The notes beneath the pieces are model-generated. The model worked only from the letters and a program-made list of their open reading frames with translations, was not told the DNA's origin and did not search any database. From positions 372,001 to 436,000 of the forward strand of contig NZ_JAUEQY010000004.1 of NCBI RefSeq assembly GCF_030406325.1: a DNA stretch of 64,000 nt. The letters run 5' to 3'. This DNA is from Actinomadura sp. DC4 (GTDB lineage: Bacteria; Actinomycetota; Actinomycetes; Streptosporangiales; Streptosporangiaceae). The position numbers were made by a program, and so were the translations under genes. Positions 26,121 through 34,566 of the stretch are shown here, piece by piece. How positions within the stretch are numbered: position 1 is the stretch's first letter; each line of letters starts with the position of its first letter.

Positions 26121-27765
26121 CGTGCTGCGGGGCATCGGGGTCAGCCCCGGCCTCGCGGCCGGCCCCGTCGCGCGGATGAGCCCGCCACCGCCGCTGCCGG
26201 ACGCGCGCACCGTGACCGATCCCGAGCGGGAGACGGCCACGGCGGCGCACGCCCTGGAGGCGACCGAGGCACGGCTGCGCGAGCGTGCCGCCGCGGCGGC
26301 CGGCGAGGCGCACGACATCCTCGACGCGCAGTCGATGATCGCCGGCGACCCCACCCTCCGGGACGGGGTCATCGCCCGGATCAAGGACGGCGCCGACGCC
26401 CCGCACGCGCTGCGCGACACCTTCGACGAGCACCGCCGGACGCTCGAAGGGCTGGGCGGATACCTCGCCGAGCGCGCGGCGGACCTGGACGACATCGCGC
26501 ACCGCGCGATCGCCGTCGCGCTCGGGCTGCCCATGCCCGGCGTGCCCGATCCGGGCCACCCGTTCGTGCTGGTCGCCGACGACCTCGCCCCGGCCGACAC
26601 GGCCACGCTCGACCCGGACCGCGTCCTGGCGCTGGTCACCGAGCGCGGCGGGCCGACGAGCCACACGGCGATCCTGGCCCGCTCGCTCGGCCTGCCCGCG
26701 GTGGTCGGCTGCGCCGGCGCGCTGGACGTCGCCGACGAGACGACGGTGACGGTGGACGGCACGACCGGGCAGGTACGCGCCGGCGTGGACGAGGAGGAGG
26801 CGGCCGGCGTACGCGAACGGGCGGCGGACGAACGGGCCCGGCTCGCCGGCGGGTCCGGACCGGGACGGACCTCGGACGGGCACGCGGTCGACCTGATGGT
26901 CAACATCGGCTCGGCCGCCGACCTCGCCGGGATGGACCTGACCGACGTCGCGGGCGTCGGGCTGTTCCGTACCGAGTTCCTCTTCCTGGACCGCCACGAC
27001 GCGCCCGGCCTGGAGGAGCAGGTCGCCGCCTACTCCGAGGCGTTCCGCTTCTTCTCGGCCGGCACGATCGTCGTACGCACCCTGGACGCCGGGGCGGACA
27101 AGCCGCTGCAGTTCCTCGGCCTGCCCGACGAGCCCAACCCGGCGCTCGGCGTACGCGGTCTGCGGGTGGCGCGCGACCGCCCGGAGATTCTCGACACCCA
27201 GCTCGAGGCGATCGCGCTGGCCTCGGCCAACACCAGCGCCGACGTGTGGGTGATGGCGCCGATGGTCTCGACGCAGCCGGAGGCGGACGCGTTCGCCGCG
27301 CGGGTACGCCACCACGGCCTGCCGACGGCCGGGGTGATGATCGAGGTACCGGCCGCGGCGCTGCGCGCCCGGAGGTTCCTCGATGTCGTGGACTTCCTCA
27401 GCATCGGCACCAACGACCTGAGCCAGTACACGCTCGCCGCCGACCGGCAGACCGGCGACCTCGCGGACCTGCTCGACCCCTGGCAGCCCGCGCTGCTCGA
27501 ACTGATCAAGGGCTGCGCGGCGGCCGGACAGGACGCCGGCAAGTCGGTCGGCATCTGCGGCGAGGCGGCGGCCGACCCGCTGCTCGCCCCCGTACTGGCC
27601 GGGCTCGGCATCACCAAGCTGTCGATGAGCCCGCGCGGCCTGCCGGCCGTGCGCGCGAGCCTCGCCGGGTACACGCTCGCCGAGTGCGAGCGCCTGGCCG
27701 CCGTCGCGCTGGACACCGGCGACGCGGCCGAGGCTCGTGCCGCGGTGATCGACGCGACCTCCTGA
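26113..27765 (+). CDS. ptsI: PTS enzyme I (phosphoenolpyruvate-protein phosphotransferase)
   Basis: 550 residues, normal EI length. N-terminal RGIGVSPGLAAGPV, phosphohistidine His-184 in GGPTSHTAILARS, and the PEP-binding barrel with GLFRTEFLFLDR, ALGVRGLRVA, SIGTNDLSQYTLAADR and the C-terminal cysteine motif VGICGEAAADP. It starts the phosphoryl chain from PEP. Last gene of the operon, followed by a strong terminator. Confidence 0.93.
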   Translation: MPDVLRGIGVSPGLAAGPVARMSPPPPLPDARTVTDPERETATAAHALEATEARLRERAAAAAGEAHDILDAQSMIAGDPTLRDGVIARIKDGADAPHALRDTFDEHRRTLEGLGGYLAERAADLDDIAHRAIAVALGLPMPGVPDPGHPFVLVADDLAPADTATLDPDRVLALVTERGGPTSHTAILARSLGLPAVVGCAGALDVADETTVTVDGTTGQVRAGVDEEEAAGVRERAADERARLAGGSGPGRTSDGHAVDLMVNIGSAADLAGMDLTDVAGVGLFRTEFLFLDRHDAPGLEEQVAAYSEAFRFFSAGTIVVRTLDAGADKPLQFLGLPDEPNPALGVRGLRVARDRPEILDTQLEAIALASANTSADVWVMAPMVSTQPEADAFAARVRHHGLPTAGVMIEVPAAALRARRFLDVVDFLSIGTNDLSQYTLAADRQTGDLADLLDPWQPALLELIKGCAAAGQDAGKSVGICGEAAADPLLAPVLAGLGITKLSMSPRGLPAVRASLAGYTLAECERLAAVALDTGDAAEARAAVIDATS

Positions 27766-28091
27766 CCGCACCGGTCCGGATGCCCCTCTGCGCGCGGCAG
27801 GGGGGCATCCGCCGATATGAAACTGCGTTAGGCGCCCCTTAAGGAGCAGATAATAAACGCCCGCGCAATTCTCGGTATAACTGATTCATGCGATTAGGAG
27901 CGGCTCTGAACGGGCCGTGAACATCGGTCCACCTGGCCGGACGGGCCCGCACACCCTGTCCGGCGATCCACGGAGTCGGTTCGTTGACCGCACTCCGACC
28001 GCAGCGGTCTCCCCTTGGCTCCGCCCGCCGGGGGGAGGCCGCTGCACCTTTTCTCGTGGTAATTATCGAAGGGAGGTCCACCGTGTCGCCG
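27766..28091. other. Intergenic region between convergent ptsI and deoR
   Basis: 326 bp; apart from the terminator just after ptsI there is a short AT-richer patch near 27830-27900. No convincing gene on either strand; small open frames here lack family features. Confidence 0.6.
27778..27810 (+). terminator. Rho-independent-like terminator of the PTS operon
   Basis: A 14-bp stem (GGATGCCCCTCTGC with GCAGGGGGGCATCC, one G-T wobble) around a 5-nt loop, 12 bp after the ptsI stop. No T-tract, as is common in high-GC actinomycetes. Confidence 0.8.
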
Positions 28092-28853
28092 TCAGACGCG
28101 TACGACCTCGGGGCCTGCCGCGGCGAGGTCCGCCGCGAGGCCGCTGTCGAGCCCGCTGTCGGTGATCAGCACGCTGATCTCCGACAGCGACGCGAACTTG
28201 GCAAGGTAGTCATTGCCGACCTTGGTGTGGTCGACGAGGAGCACGGTCCGCTGCGCGGCGCCGATCATCGACTGCTTCATCGCGGCCTCGGCCGGGTCGG
28301 GGGTGGTCAGGCCGACCTCGGCGGAGATGCCGTTCGTCGCCATGAACGCGACGTCGACCCGCATCCGGGAGAGCGGCTGCATCGCCCAGTCGTCGACGGT
28401 GGCGAGCGTGCGCCCGCGCACCCGGCCGCCCAGCATGATCACGTTGAGGTTGGACCGCGTGGCCAGGATGGTCGCCAGCGGCGGAGAGTTGACGATCACC
28501 GTCAGCTCGCGGTCGCTCGGCAGGACCTGAACCAGGCGCCCGGTCGTCGAACCCGCGTCGATGATGATCGAACCGTCGGCGGGAAGCTCGGCCAGGGCCG
28601 CCTTGGCGATGCGCTCCTTCTCGGCGGTCATCACGGCGTCGCGGGCGGCCAGGGCCGGCTCGAAACCGAGCCGCTCCACCGGGATGGCCCCGCCGTGGAC
28701 GCGACGTAGAGTGCCCGCGCGCTCGAGGACGGTGAGGTCCCGGCGGATCGTCTCCATCGTGACCCCGAAGTCCTCGGCGAGCGTCACGACGTCGACCCGG
28801 CCCGCGTCGCGCGTGCGCCGGAGGATCTCCTGCTGTCTCTCCTCGGCGTACAT
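28092..28853 (-). CDS. DeoR-family sugar-operon repressor
   Basis: 253 residues. The N-terminal HTH reads MYAEERQQEILRRTRDAG then VTLAEDFGVTMETIRRDLTVLER, and the DeoR C-terminal sensor has DAGSTTGRLVQVL and VDHTKVG. The ATG at 28853 is chosen as the canonical family start; an in-frame GTG lies five codons upstream. It converges with the PTS operon. Phosphorylated sugars such as fructose-1-phosphate are usual ligands, so control of the adjacent operon is likely. Confidence 0.88.
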   Translation of the reverse strand: MYAEERQQEILRRTRDAGRVDVVTLAEDFGVTMETIRRDLTVLERAGTLRRVHGGAIPVERLGFEPALAARDAVMTAEKERIAKAALAELPADGSIIIDAGSTTGRLVQVLPSDRELTVIVNSPPLATILATRSNLNVIMLGGRVRGRTLATVDDWAMQPLSRMRVDVAFMATNGISAEVGLTTPDPAEAAMKQSMIGAAQRTVLLVDHTKVGNDYLAKFASLSEISVLITDSGLDSGLAADLAAAGPEVVRV

Positions 28854-28878
28854 ATGTTGTTTGACCACCGATTTCAGC

Positions 28879-28898
28879 GTTGTTTTGTTTCTGTTTAT
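28879..28898. promoter_or_regulatory. Candidate DeoR autoregulatory operator
   Basis: On the minus strand ATAAACAGAAACAAAACAAC, an A-rich repeat cluster 26 bp upstream of the deoR start. It resembles the cluster before the PTS operon at 21688-21714. Inferred from similarity and position. Confidence 0.45.
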
Positions 28899-28990
28899 CG
28901 CTCTGCTTTGTGACCAGTCAAGAGGCGGAGCGGTGTTGGAGTAGGAGTCCAGCGGCCGTCAGAGGGCCCGACGACTTCCCCCGGCGGGTG

Positions 28991-29019
28991 TTGACAGAGC
29001 TTGACCGTCCCATTACCGT
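28991..29019 (+). promoter_or_regulatory. Candidate sigma-A-type promoter for the hydrolase genes
   Basis: TTGACA at 28991-28996, a 17-bp spacer, and TACCGT at 29014-29019. The -35 is perfect. It points towards the GH30 gene about 700 bp downstream, with no supported gene between. Confidence 0.55.
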
Positions 29020-29032
29020 CAGGTCTATTGAA

Positions 29033-29045
29033 AGGAAGGTTTCTT
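29033..29045. promoter_or_regulatory. Candidate AGGAA-type palindromic operator
   Basis: AGGAAGGTTTCTT inside an unusually AT-rich patch, placed just after the predicted start of transcription. It resembles the AGGAAA-TTTCCT palindromes bound by ROK-family repressors such as CsnR at secreted chitosanase genes (recalled, not searched). A repressor site for the downstream hydrolases is plausible. Confidence 0.4.
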
Positions 29046-29730
29046 AATTAATAGGCCTCGGGGGATGCCGATTCAGCACGTCCATCCCGCCGGAAGGGGG
29101 CCAGCCGCCATGCCGCACCACAGCACCGGGCACGACGCGATCACCATGGCCGGACACCCCTGCGGCGATGTCCGGGAGCCGGCCTCCGCTACGCCTGAAC
29201 CGCAGTTCGGCGTTCGCGCGGACGCGGGTCCGGCCCGGCCGGTACGGATCCCCGAACCGGACCTCCGGATCGGCCACACGGACCTCCTCCCGACGCCCGA
29301 GCCCCCCTCGCGAACGCCCGCGCCCGCCAGCGCGGGGCCGGACGAGGGCGACCCGGCCGGTGGAGACGCCGAACCCGCAGGACGCCGGGGCCATGACACG
29401 GCCCCGGTGAGACTCCGTCGTACGGAGCCGCCCCCGTCGCGTGCCGACGCGCCCGCCAGCGCGTCGCCCGGCGACGGCGGTCACGCGGCGACTCGACCGT
29501 CCGGGCGCGGCGTGCCACGGCTCGGCACATTCACCTGTTCTTTCACCGTGGCGTTCTTCCGGCGGGTGGGCCGGCGGACGGCGCGGTGGCGCGAGATCGG
29601 CTCGCGGCCCTCACCCGGCACCGCCGGCGAGGGTTTCCGTCACGCCCGCGCGCCCCCGGCGCGTACACCCGCCTGCCGCCAACAGGCACCTGACTCCTCC
29701 GCCCCCTGACCACTGGAGCCGAGCCCTCCC
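29046..29730. other. Long GC-rich leader region without a supported gene
   Basis: About 685 bp between the promoter-like element and the GH30 start. A 214-residue Pro/Ala/Arg-rich frame runs through 29065-29709 and a mirror frame exists on the minus strand, but neither has a fold-like pattern or a convincing ribosome-binding site. The region could be a long untranslated leader or the residue of lost genes. Confidence 0.5.
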
Positions 29731-31626
29731 ATGTCCAGGAAAGTCCGCCGCGCCGGCCGCAGGCCCGCCCGGCTGTTCGCCACCTCCGCATTCCTCGCTC
29801 TCGTCGCCTCCCTCCTCACCGGCGCCGGCGCGGCGTCGTCCGCGCACGCCGCAGGGGAGAGCGTCAACGTCTGGCTGACCACCACCGACGACTCCGGTGG
29901 CCGTCACGTCACCCGCGGGCTGCAGCAGCAGACGCCGATCGCCTTCGGGAACGGCGGCAGCGGCGCGCAGAACATCACCGTCAACGAGAACACCCGCTAC
30001 CAGCAGTTCACCGGCGCCGGCGCGTCGTTCACCGACACCGCCGCGTGGCTGATGAACAGCAGCGGCGCGCTCAGCTCGACCACGCGTACCCAGGTCATGC
30101 AGAAGCTGTTCGACCCGAGCAGCGGCATCGGCCTGGACTTCCTCCGCAACCCGATGGGCGCGTCGGACCTCGCGCGGAGCAACTACTCCTACGACGACAT
30201 GCCGGCCGGCCAGACCGACGCGAGCCTGAGCCACTTCTCCATCTCCCACGACCTGGCCGACGTACTGCCGCTGACCAAGCAGGCCCGGCAGCTCAACCCG
30301 TCGCTCAAGGTCATGGGCACGCCGTGGAGCGCCCCGGCCTGGATGAAGGACAACGACACCTTCAACCAGCCCGGCTGGCTGGAGTCGCAGTACTACGCCG
30401 CGTACGCCCAGTACTTCGTGAAGTACATCCAGGCCTACCAGGCGCAGGGCGTGCCGATCGACTTCGTCTCGGCGCAGAACGAGCCGACCTGCTGCGGCGG
30501 TTATCCGTCGATGAGCTGGAACGGTTCCGGCCTCGACTACTTCACCAAGACCAACCTGCTGCCGGCCTTCCACGCGGCCGGCCTGTCCACCAAGGTCCTC
30601 GCCCTGGACTGGAACTGGGACACGTACGCGAGCTACGGCGCGCCGCAGGTGGACGACACCGCCATCCGGGGCGACGCGAACTTCGGCGGGATCGCGTGGC
30701 ACGGCTACGGCGGCAACGTGAGCCAGCAGACCACGACGCACAACCAGTACCCGAACCTGGACGCCTACGACACCGAGCACTCCGGCGGCACCTGGATCGG
30801 GAACCAGCAGCAGGAGGACATGCACAACATCATCGACTACACCCGCAACTGGGGTAAGAGCGTCGTGAAGTGGTCGCTCGCCGTGGACCAGAACATGGGC
30901 CCGCACAACGGCGGCTGCGGCACCTGCACCGGACTGATCACCGTGCACAACGGTGACAGCCGCAGCGGGCAGGTCGACTACACGGTCGAGTACTACGACA
31001 TGGGCCATCTGACGAAGTTCGTCAAGCCCGGCGCTTACCGCATCGACTCCACCGCGAACTCCTCCGTGCCCAACGTCGCCTGGCGCAACCCGGACGGCTC
31101 GAAGGCACTGGTCGCCTACAACGACACCGGCTCGGCCCAGTCCGTCAAGGTCAACTGGGGCGGCCAGTCGTTCACCTACTCGCTGCCCGCCAAGACCACC
31201 GCGACGTTCACCTGGAGCGGTACCCAGGGTGGCGGGGGTACCGGCGGCACCGGCCAGATCACCGGCCTCGACGGAAAGTGCGTCGACGTCAACGCGGCCA
31301 GCAGCGCCAACGGTGCCGCCGTCCAGCTCTATGACTGCAACGGGTCCGCCGCCCAGCAGTGGACCGTGGGCACCGACGGCACGATCCGGGCGCTCGGCAA
31401 GTGCATGGACCTGACCTCAGCCGGTACCGCCAACGGCACCCAGGCCCAGCTGTACGACTGCAACGGCAGCGGCGCCCAGCAGTGGACCAAGGGCACGTCG
31501 AGTTCGCTCGTCAATCCCGCGTCGGGCAAGTGCCTGGACGCGACCGGTCCCAGCTCGGCCAACGGCACCCGGCTGCAGATCTGGACCTGCACCGGCGCCA
31601 CCAACCAGCAGTGGACCACTCCGTAA
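29731..31626 (+). CDS. Secreted GH30 glycosidase with C-terminal ricin-type CBM13
   Basis: 631 residues. A twin-basic signal peptide (about 1-41, ending SAHAAGES) precedes a GH30 barrel: QQFTGAGASFTDTAAW, PWSAPAWMKDN, acid/base Glu-251 in SAQNEPT, and nucleophile Glu-349 in DTEHSGGTW. A beta-domain follows, then a Gly linker and a ricin B-lectin module (about residues 507-631) with three QQW repeats. The family includes endo-beta-1,6-glucanases and glucosylceramidases. The neighbouring chitinase and GH16 glucanase make fungal beta-1,6-glucan a likely substrate. First gene of a three-gene set. Confidence 0.9.
   Translation: MSRKVRRAGRRPARLFATSAFLALVASLLTGAGAASSAHAAGESVNVWLTTTDDSGGRHVTRGLQQQTPIAFGNGGSGAQNITVNENTRYQQFTGAGASFTDTAAWLMNSSGALSSTTRTQVMQKLFDPSSGIGLDFLRNPMGASDLARSNYSYDDMPAGQTDASLSHFSISHDLADVLPLTKQARQLNPSLKVMGTPWSAPAWMKDNDTFNQPGWLESQYYAAYAQYFVKYIQAYQAQGVPIDFVSAQNEPTCCGGYPSMSWNGSGLDYFTKTNLLPAFHAAGLSTKVLALDWNWDTYASYGAPQVDDTAIRGDANFGGIAWHGYGGNVSQQTTTHNQYPNLDAYDTEHSGGTWIGNQQQEDMHNIIDYTRNWGKSVVKWSLAVDQNMGPHNGGCGTCTGLITVHNGDSRSGQVDYTVEYYDMGHLTKFVKPGAYRIDSTANSSVPNVAWRNPDGSKALVAYNDTGSAQSVKVNWGGQSFTYSLPAKTTATFTWSGTQGGGGTGGTGQITGLDGKCVDVNAASSANGAAVQLYDCNGSAAQQWTVGTDGTIRALGKCMDLTSAGTANGTQAQLYDCNGSGAQQWTKGTSSSLVNPASGKCLDATGPSSANGTRLQIWTCTGATNQQWTTP
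31249..31623 (+). repeat. CBM13 coding repeat, copy A (in GH30)
   Basis: About 370 bp encoding a three-lobed ricin lectin module. Nearly the same DNA recurs at 32731-33101 and 34017-34387, with whole codons conserved (for example the stretch coding QLYDCNGSAAQQWTVG). Lobes carry paired cysteines and QxW motifs. Confidence 0.88.
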
Positions 31627-31658
31627 GTCACCTTTTCCTCACCGCCAGGAGGATCTTC

Positions 31659-33107
31659 ATGTCACGACCTAGGTTCGCCATGCTCCGACGGAGGGTGGCG
31701 CGTCTCGCGGCACTCGCCGCGGTGCTCCTCGCCGCCGTCGGAGCGCTCGTCGGTACGGGGACGGCGGCGCACGCCGCCGTCAACCCCGGCCCGGGCTTCC
31801 CGGCGCACTTCGCCGCCCCGTACGTCGAGACGTGGGGCTCGACCTCGGCCATGGCCAACGCGCAGTCGGCCACCGGGCTGAAGTACTACACGCTCGCCTT
31901 CGTCATCGGTGGCGGAGGCTGCAACGCCACCTGGAACGGCGACACCTCCATCGACAACAGCGGGTGGCAGACCGCGATCAACAACCTGCGGGCCTCCGGC
32001 GGCGACGTCCTCGTCTCCTTCGGCGGCGCGTCGGGCACCGAGCTCGGCCAGGCGTGCAGCTCGGTCTCCACGCTGCAGGCGCAATACAAGCGGGTGATCG
32101 ACACGCTCAACCTGACCCGCATCGACCTCGACATCGAGGGCTCGGCGCTCAATGACACCGCCGCCAACGACCGGCGGAACCAGGCGCTCGCCGCGCTCCA
32201 GTCGCAGTACGCGGCGGCCGGCAAGAAGCTGGCCGTCGACTACACGCTGCCGGTCGACCCGACCGGGCTGTTGTCCAACTCGCTCAGCCTGCTGAACAAC
32301 GCCAAGAGCCGCGGCGTGGACGTCAGCCTCGTGAACATCATGACGATGGACTACGGCTCGCCGATGGACATGGGCCAGGCCGCGGTCAACGCCGCCACGG
32401 CGCTGCACGGCCAGCTCGGGCAGATCTGGAACACCAAGACCTCCGACCAGCTCTGGGCCATGGAGGGCAACACCCCGATGATCGGGGTCAACGACACCAC
32501 CAGTGAGATCTTCACCACCGGGAACGCCACGACGCTGGAGAGCTTCGCGGCGAGCCACGGCATCCAGCTGCTGGCGTTCTGGGCCCTCGGCCGCGACAAG
32601 GCGTGCGCGACCAACGGCCAGCTCTCGGACACGTGCAGCGGCACCCCGCAGAGCGCGTACCAGTTCTCCCGCACCTTCAACGGCATCACCGGCGGCGGTG
32701 GCGGCGGTGGCGGGGGCGGCGGCACCGGTGGCGCGATCACCGGGTACGGCGGCAAGTGCGTCGACGTCAACGCCGCGAGCACGGCGAACGGCACGGCCAT
32801 CCAGCTCTATGACTGCAACGGGTCCGCCGCCCAGCAGTGGACCGTGGGCACCGACGGCTCGATCAAGGCTCTGGGCAAGTGCCTGGACCTGACCGCGGCC
32901 GGTACCGCCAACGGCACCCAGGCGCAGCTGTACGACTGCAACGGCACCGGCGCGCAGAAATGGCAGTCCGGCTCGAACAAGACGCTGGTCAACCCGGCAT
33001 CGGGCAAGTGCCTGGACGCGACCGGCCCGAGCTCGGCCAACGGCACCCGGCTGCAGATCTGGACCTGCGCCGGAAGCGCCAACCAGCAGTGGACCCTTCC
33101 CTCCTGA
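31659..33107 (+). CDS. Secreted GH18 chitinase with C-terminal CBM13
   Basis: 482 residues. Signal peptide to about residue 41 (GTAAHA). The GH18 barrel has SFGGASG and the catalytic IDLDIEG with Glu-160, matching the DxDxE motif. A poly-Gly linker (12 or more Gly) leads to a ricin B-lectin module with QQW/QKW repeats. AGGAGG 6 nt before the ATG fixes the start, 32 bp after GH30. Expected to release chito-oligosaccharides from chitin outside the cell. Confidence 0.92.
   Translation: MSRPRFAMLRRRVARLAALAAVLLAAVGALVGTGTAAHAAVNPGPGFPAHFAAPYVETWGSTSAMANAQSATGLKYYTLAFVIGGGGCNATWNGDTSIDNSGWQTAINNLRASGGDVLVSFGGASGTELGQACSSVSTLQAQYKRVIDTLNLTRIDLDIEGSALNDTAANDRRNQALAALQSQYAAAGKKLAVDYTLPVDPTGLLSNSLSLLNNAKSRGVDVSLVNIMTMDYGSPMDMGQAAVNAATALHGQLGQIWNTKTSDQLWAMEGNTPMIGVNDTTSEIFTTGNATTLESFAASHGIQLLAFWALGRDKACATNGQLSDTCSGTPQSAYQFSRTFNGITGGGGGGGGGGGTGGAITGYGGKCVDVNAASTANGTAIQLYDCNGSAAQQWTVGTDGSIKALGKCLDLTAAGTANGTQAQLYDCNGTGAQKWQSGSNKTLVNPASGKCLDATGPSSANGTRLQIWTCAGSANQQWTLPS
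32731..33101 (+). repeat. CBM13 coding repeat, copy B (in GH18)
   Basis: Second near-identical copy of the ricin-module DNA. Closest by eye to copy C: both read GAITGYGGKCVDVNAAST and share QKW in the middle lobe, where copy A has QQW. Confidence 0.88.
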
Positions 33108-33124
33108 CGAAGCGAGACAACGAG

Positions 33125-34390
33125 ATGCTGTCCACCTCCCGACGGCGCGTGGGCCTGTTCGCCCTGGCCCTCGCGCTGGTCACCGGGTCGGGCGGCGCCG
33201 TCACGGCGGCGGCGAGCCCGCGGGTGCCTCTGGCCCCGCAGGCCGCCGCCGCTGCCGCGGCGTCGTTCACCGACGACTTCGACGGCGCCGCCGGCGCCGG
33301 TGTCGACTCGAGCAAATGGCGGTTCGAGACCGGCGACAACGTCAGCAACCACGAGCGGCAGTACTACACGAGCGGTACGCACAACGCCGCCCTGGACGGC
33401 CAGGGACACCTGGTCATCACGGCACGGAAGGAGAACCCCGCCAACTACCAGTGCTGGTACGGCACCTGCCAGTACACCTCGGCCCGGCTCAACACCGCGC
33501 AGACCTTCACCCAGGCGTACGGCCACTTCGAGACGCGGATGAAGATCCCGCGCGGCCAGGGCATGTGGCCCGCGTTCTGGATGCTCGGCAACGACATCGG
33601 CAGTGTCGGCTGGCCGAACAGCGGTGAGGTCGACATCATGGAGAACGTCGGCTTCGAGCCGGGCTCCGTCCACGGCACGATCCATGGGCCGGGTTACTCC
33701 GGCAGCGCCGGCATCGGCGCCGGCTACTCACTGCCGAACGGCCAGGCCTTCGCCGACGCGTTCCACACGTTCGCGGTCGACTGGGCGCCGAACTCCATCA
33801 AGTGGTCGGTGGACGGCAACGTCTACGAGACCCGGACCCCGGCCGACCTGAACGGCAACCGCTGGGTGTTCGACCACCCGTTCTACCTGCTGATGAACCT
33901 CGCCGTCGGCGGGTACTGGCCGGGCGACCCGGACGGCTCCACCAGCTTCCCGCAGCAGCTCGTCGTGGACTACGTGCACGTCACGACCAGCGCGGGCGGG
34001 GGCGGCGGCACCGGTGGCGCGATCACCGGGTACGGCGGCAAGTGCGTCGACGTCAACGCGGCGAGCACGGCGAACGGCACCGCGATCCAGCTCTATGACT
34101 GCAACGGGTCCGCCGCCCAGCAGTGGACCGTGGGATCGGACGGCACGCTCAGGGCCCTCGGCAAGTGCCTGGACCTGACCGCGGCCGGTACCGCCAACGG
34201 CACGCAGGCGCAGCTGTACGACTGCAACGGCACGGGCGCGCAGAAATGGCAGGCGGGCTCCAACGGCTCGCTGGTGAACCCGGCGTCGGGACGGTGCCTG
34301 GACGCGACCGGCCCGAGTTCGGCCAACGGCACCCGGCTGCAGATCTGGGACTGCGCCGGAAGCGCCAACCAGAAGTGGACGCTTCCCTGA
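33125..34390 (+). CDS. Secreted GH16 beta-1,3-glucanase (laminarinase) with C-terminal CBM13
   Basis: 421 residues. Signal peptide followed by an Ala-rich stretch; GH16 sandwich with MKIPRGQGMWPAFWMLG and the catalytic ExDxxE as GEVDIMENVG (Glu-168, Asp-170, Glu-173). A short Gly linker leads to the third copy of the ricin lectin module. It begins 17 bp after the chitinase stop. Expected to cut beta-1,3-glucan; with the upstream genes it completes a set for chitin and beta-glucans of fungal walls. Confidence 0.92.
   Translation: MLSTSRRRVGLFALALALVTGSGGAVTAAASPRVPLAPQAAAAAAASFTDDFDGAAGAGVDSSKWRFETGDNVSNHERQYYTSGTHNAALDGQGHLVITARKENPANYQCWYGTCQYTSARLNTAQTFTQAYGHFETRMKIPRGQGMWPAFWMLGNDIGSVGWPNSGEVDIMENVGFEPGSVHGTIHGPGYSGSAGIGAGYSLPNGQAFADAFHTFAVDWAPNSIKWSVDGNVYETRTPADLNGNRWVFDHPFYLLMNLAVGGYWPGDPDGSTSFPQQLVVDYVHVTTSAGGGGGTGGAITGYGGKCVDVNAASTANGTAIQLYDCNGSAAQQWTVGSDGTLRALGKCLDLTAAGTANGTQAQLYDCNGTGAQKWQAGSNGSLVNPASGRCLDATGPSSANGTRLQIWDCAGSANQKWTLP
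34017..34387 (+). repeat. CBM13 coding repeat, copy C (in GH16)
   Basis: Third near-identical copy of the ricin-module DNA, differing from copy B at scattered, often third-position, sites. Three homogenised modules in tandem genes indicate recent duplication or gene conversion of the lectin part only, because the catalytic domains are unrelated. Confidence 0.88.
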
Positions 34391-34416
34391 TCGGAGCGTT
34401 CTGACGATCGGCGCAT

Positions 34417-34456
34417 CCAGGGCCGGTACCCGCATACCCGCAGGTACCGGCCCTGG
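34417..34456 (+). terminator. Terminator after the hydrolase gene set
   Basis: Perfect 14-bp stem (CCAGGGCCGGTACC with GGTACCGGCCCTGG) around a 12-nt loop, 26 bp after the GH16 stop. Confidence 0.8.
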
Positions 34457-34566
34457 TCACGCGTGCGTCGGCGGCGCCACGGGTATGCCTTTGGAGGGAC
34501 GAAAGCCGCACTTGGGGGCGCTTGGGGCATTGCGCGCGTCTCCCTGGAGCTGACGGGGGGCGATCG

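Noticed and set aside
29065-29709. A 214-residue Pro/Ala/Arg-rich plus-strand frame
   Set aside because: Low-complexity, no start context, and an equally long frame opposes it. Treated as non-coding.
29731-34390. CBM13 repeats as mobile-element ends
   Set aside because: They are in frame, encode complete lectin modules and lack terminal inverted repeats or transposase.
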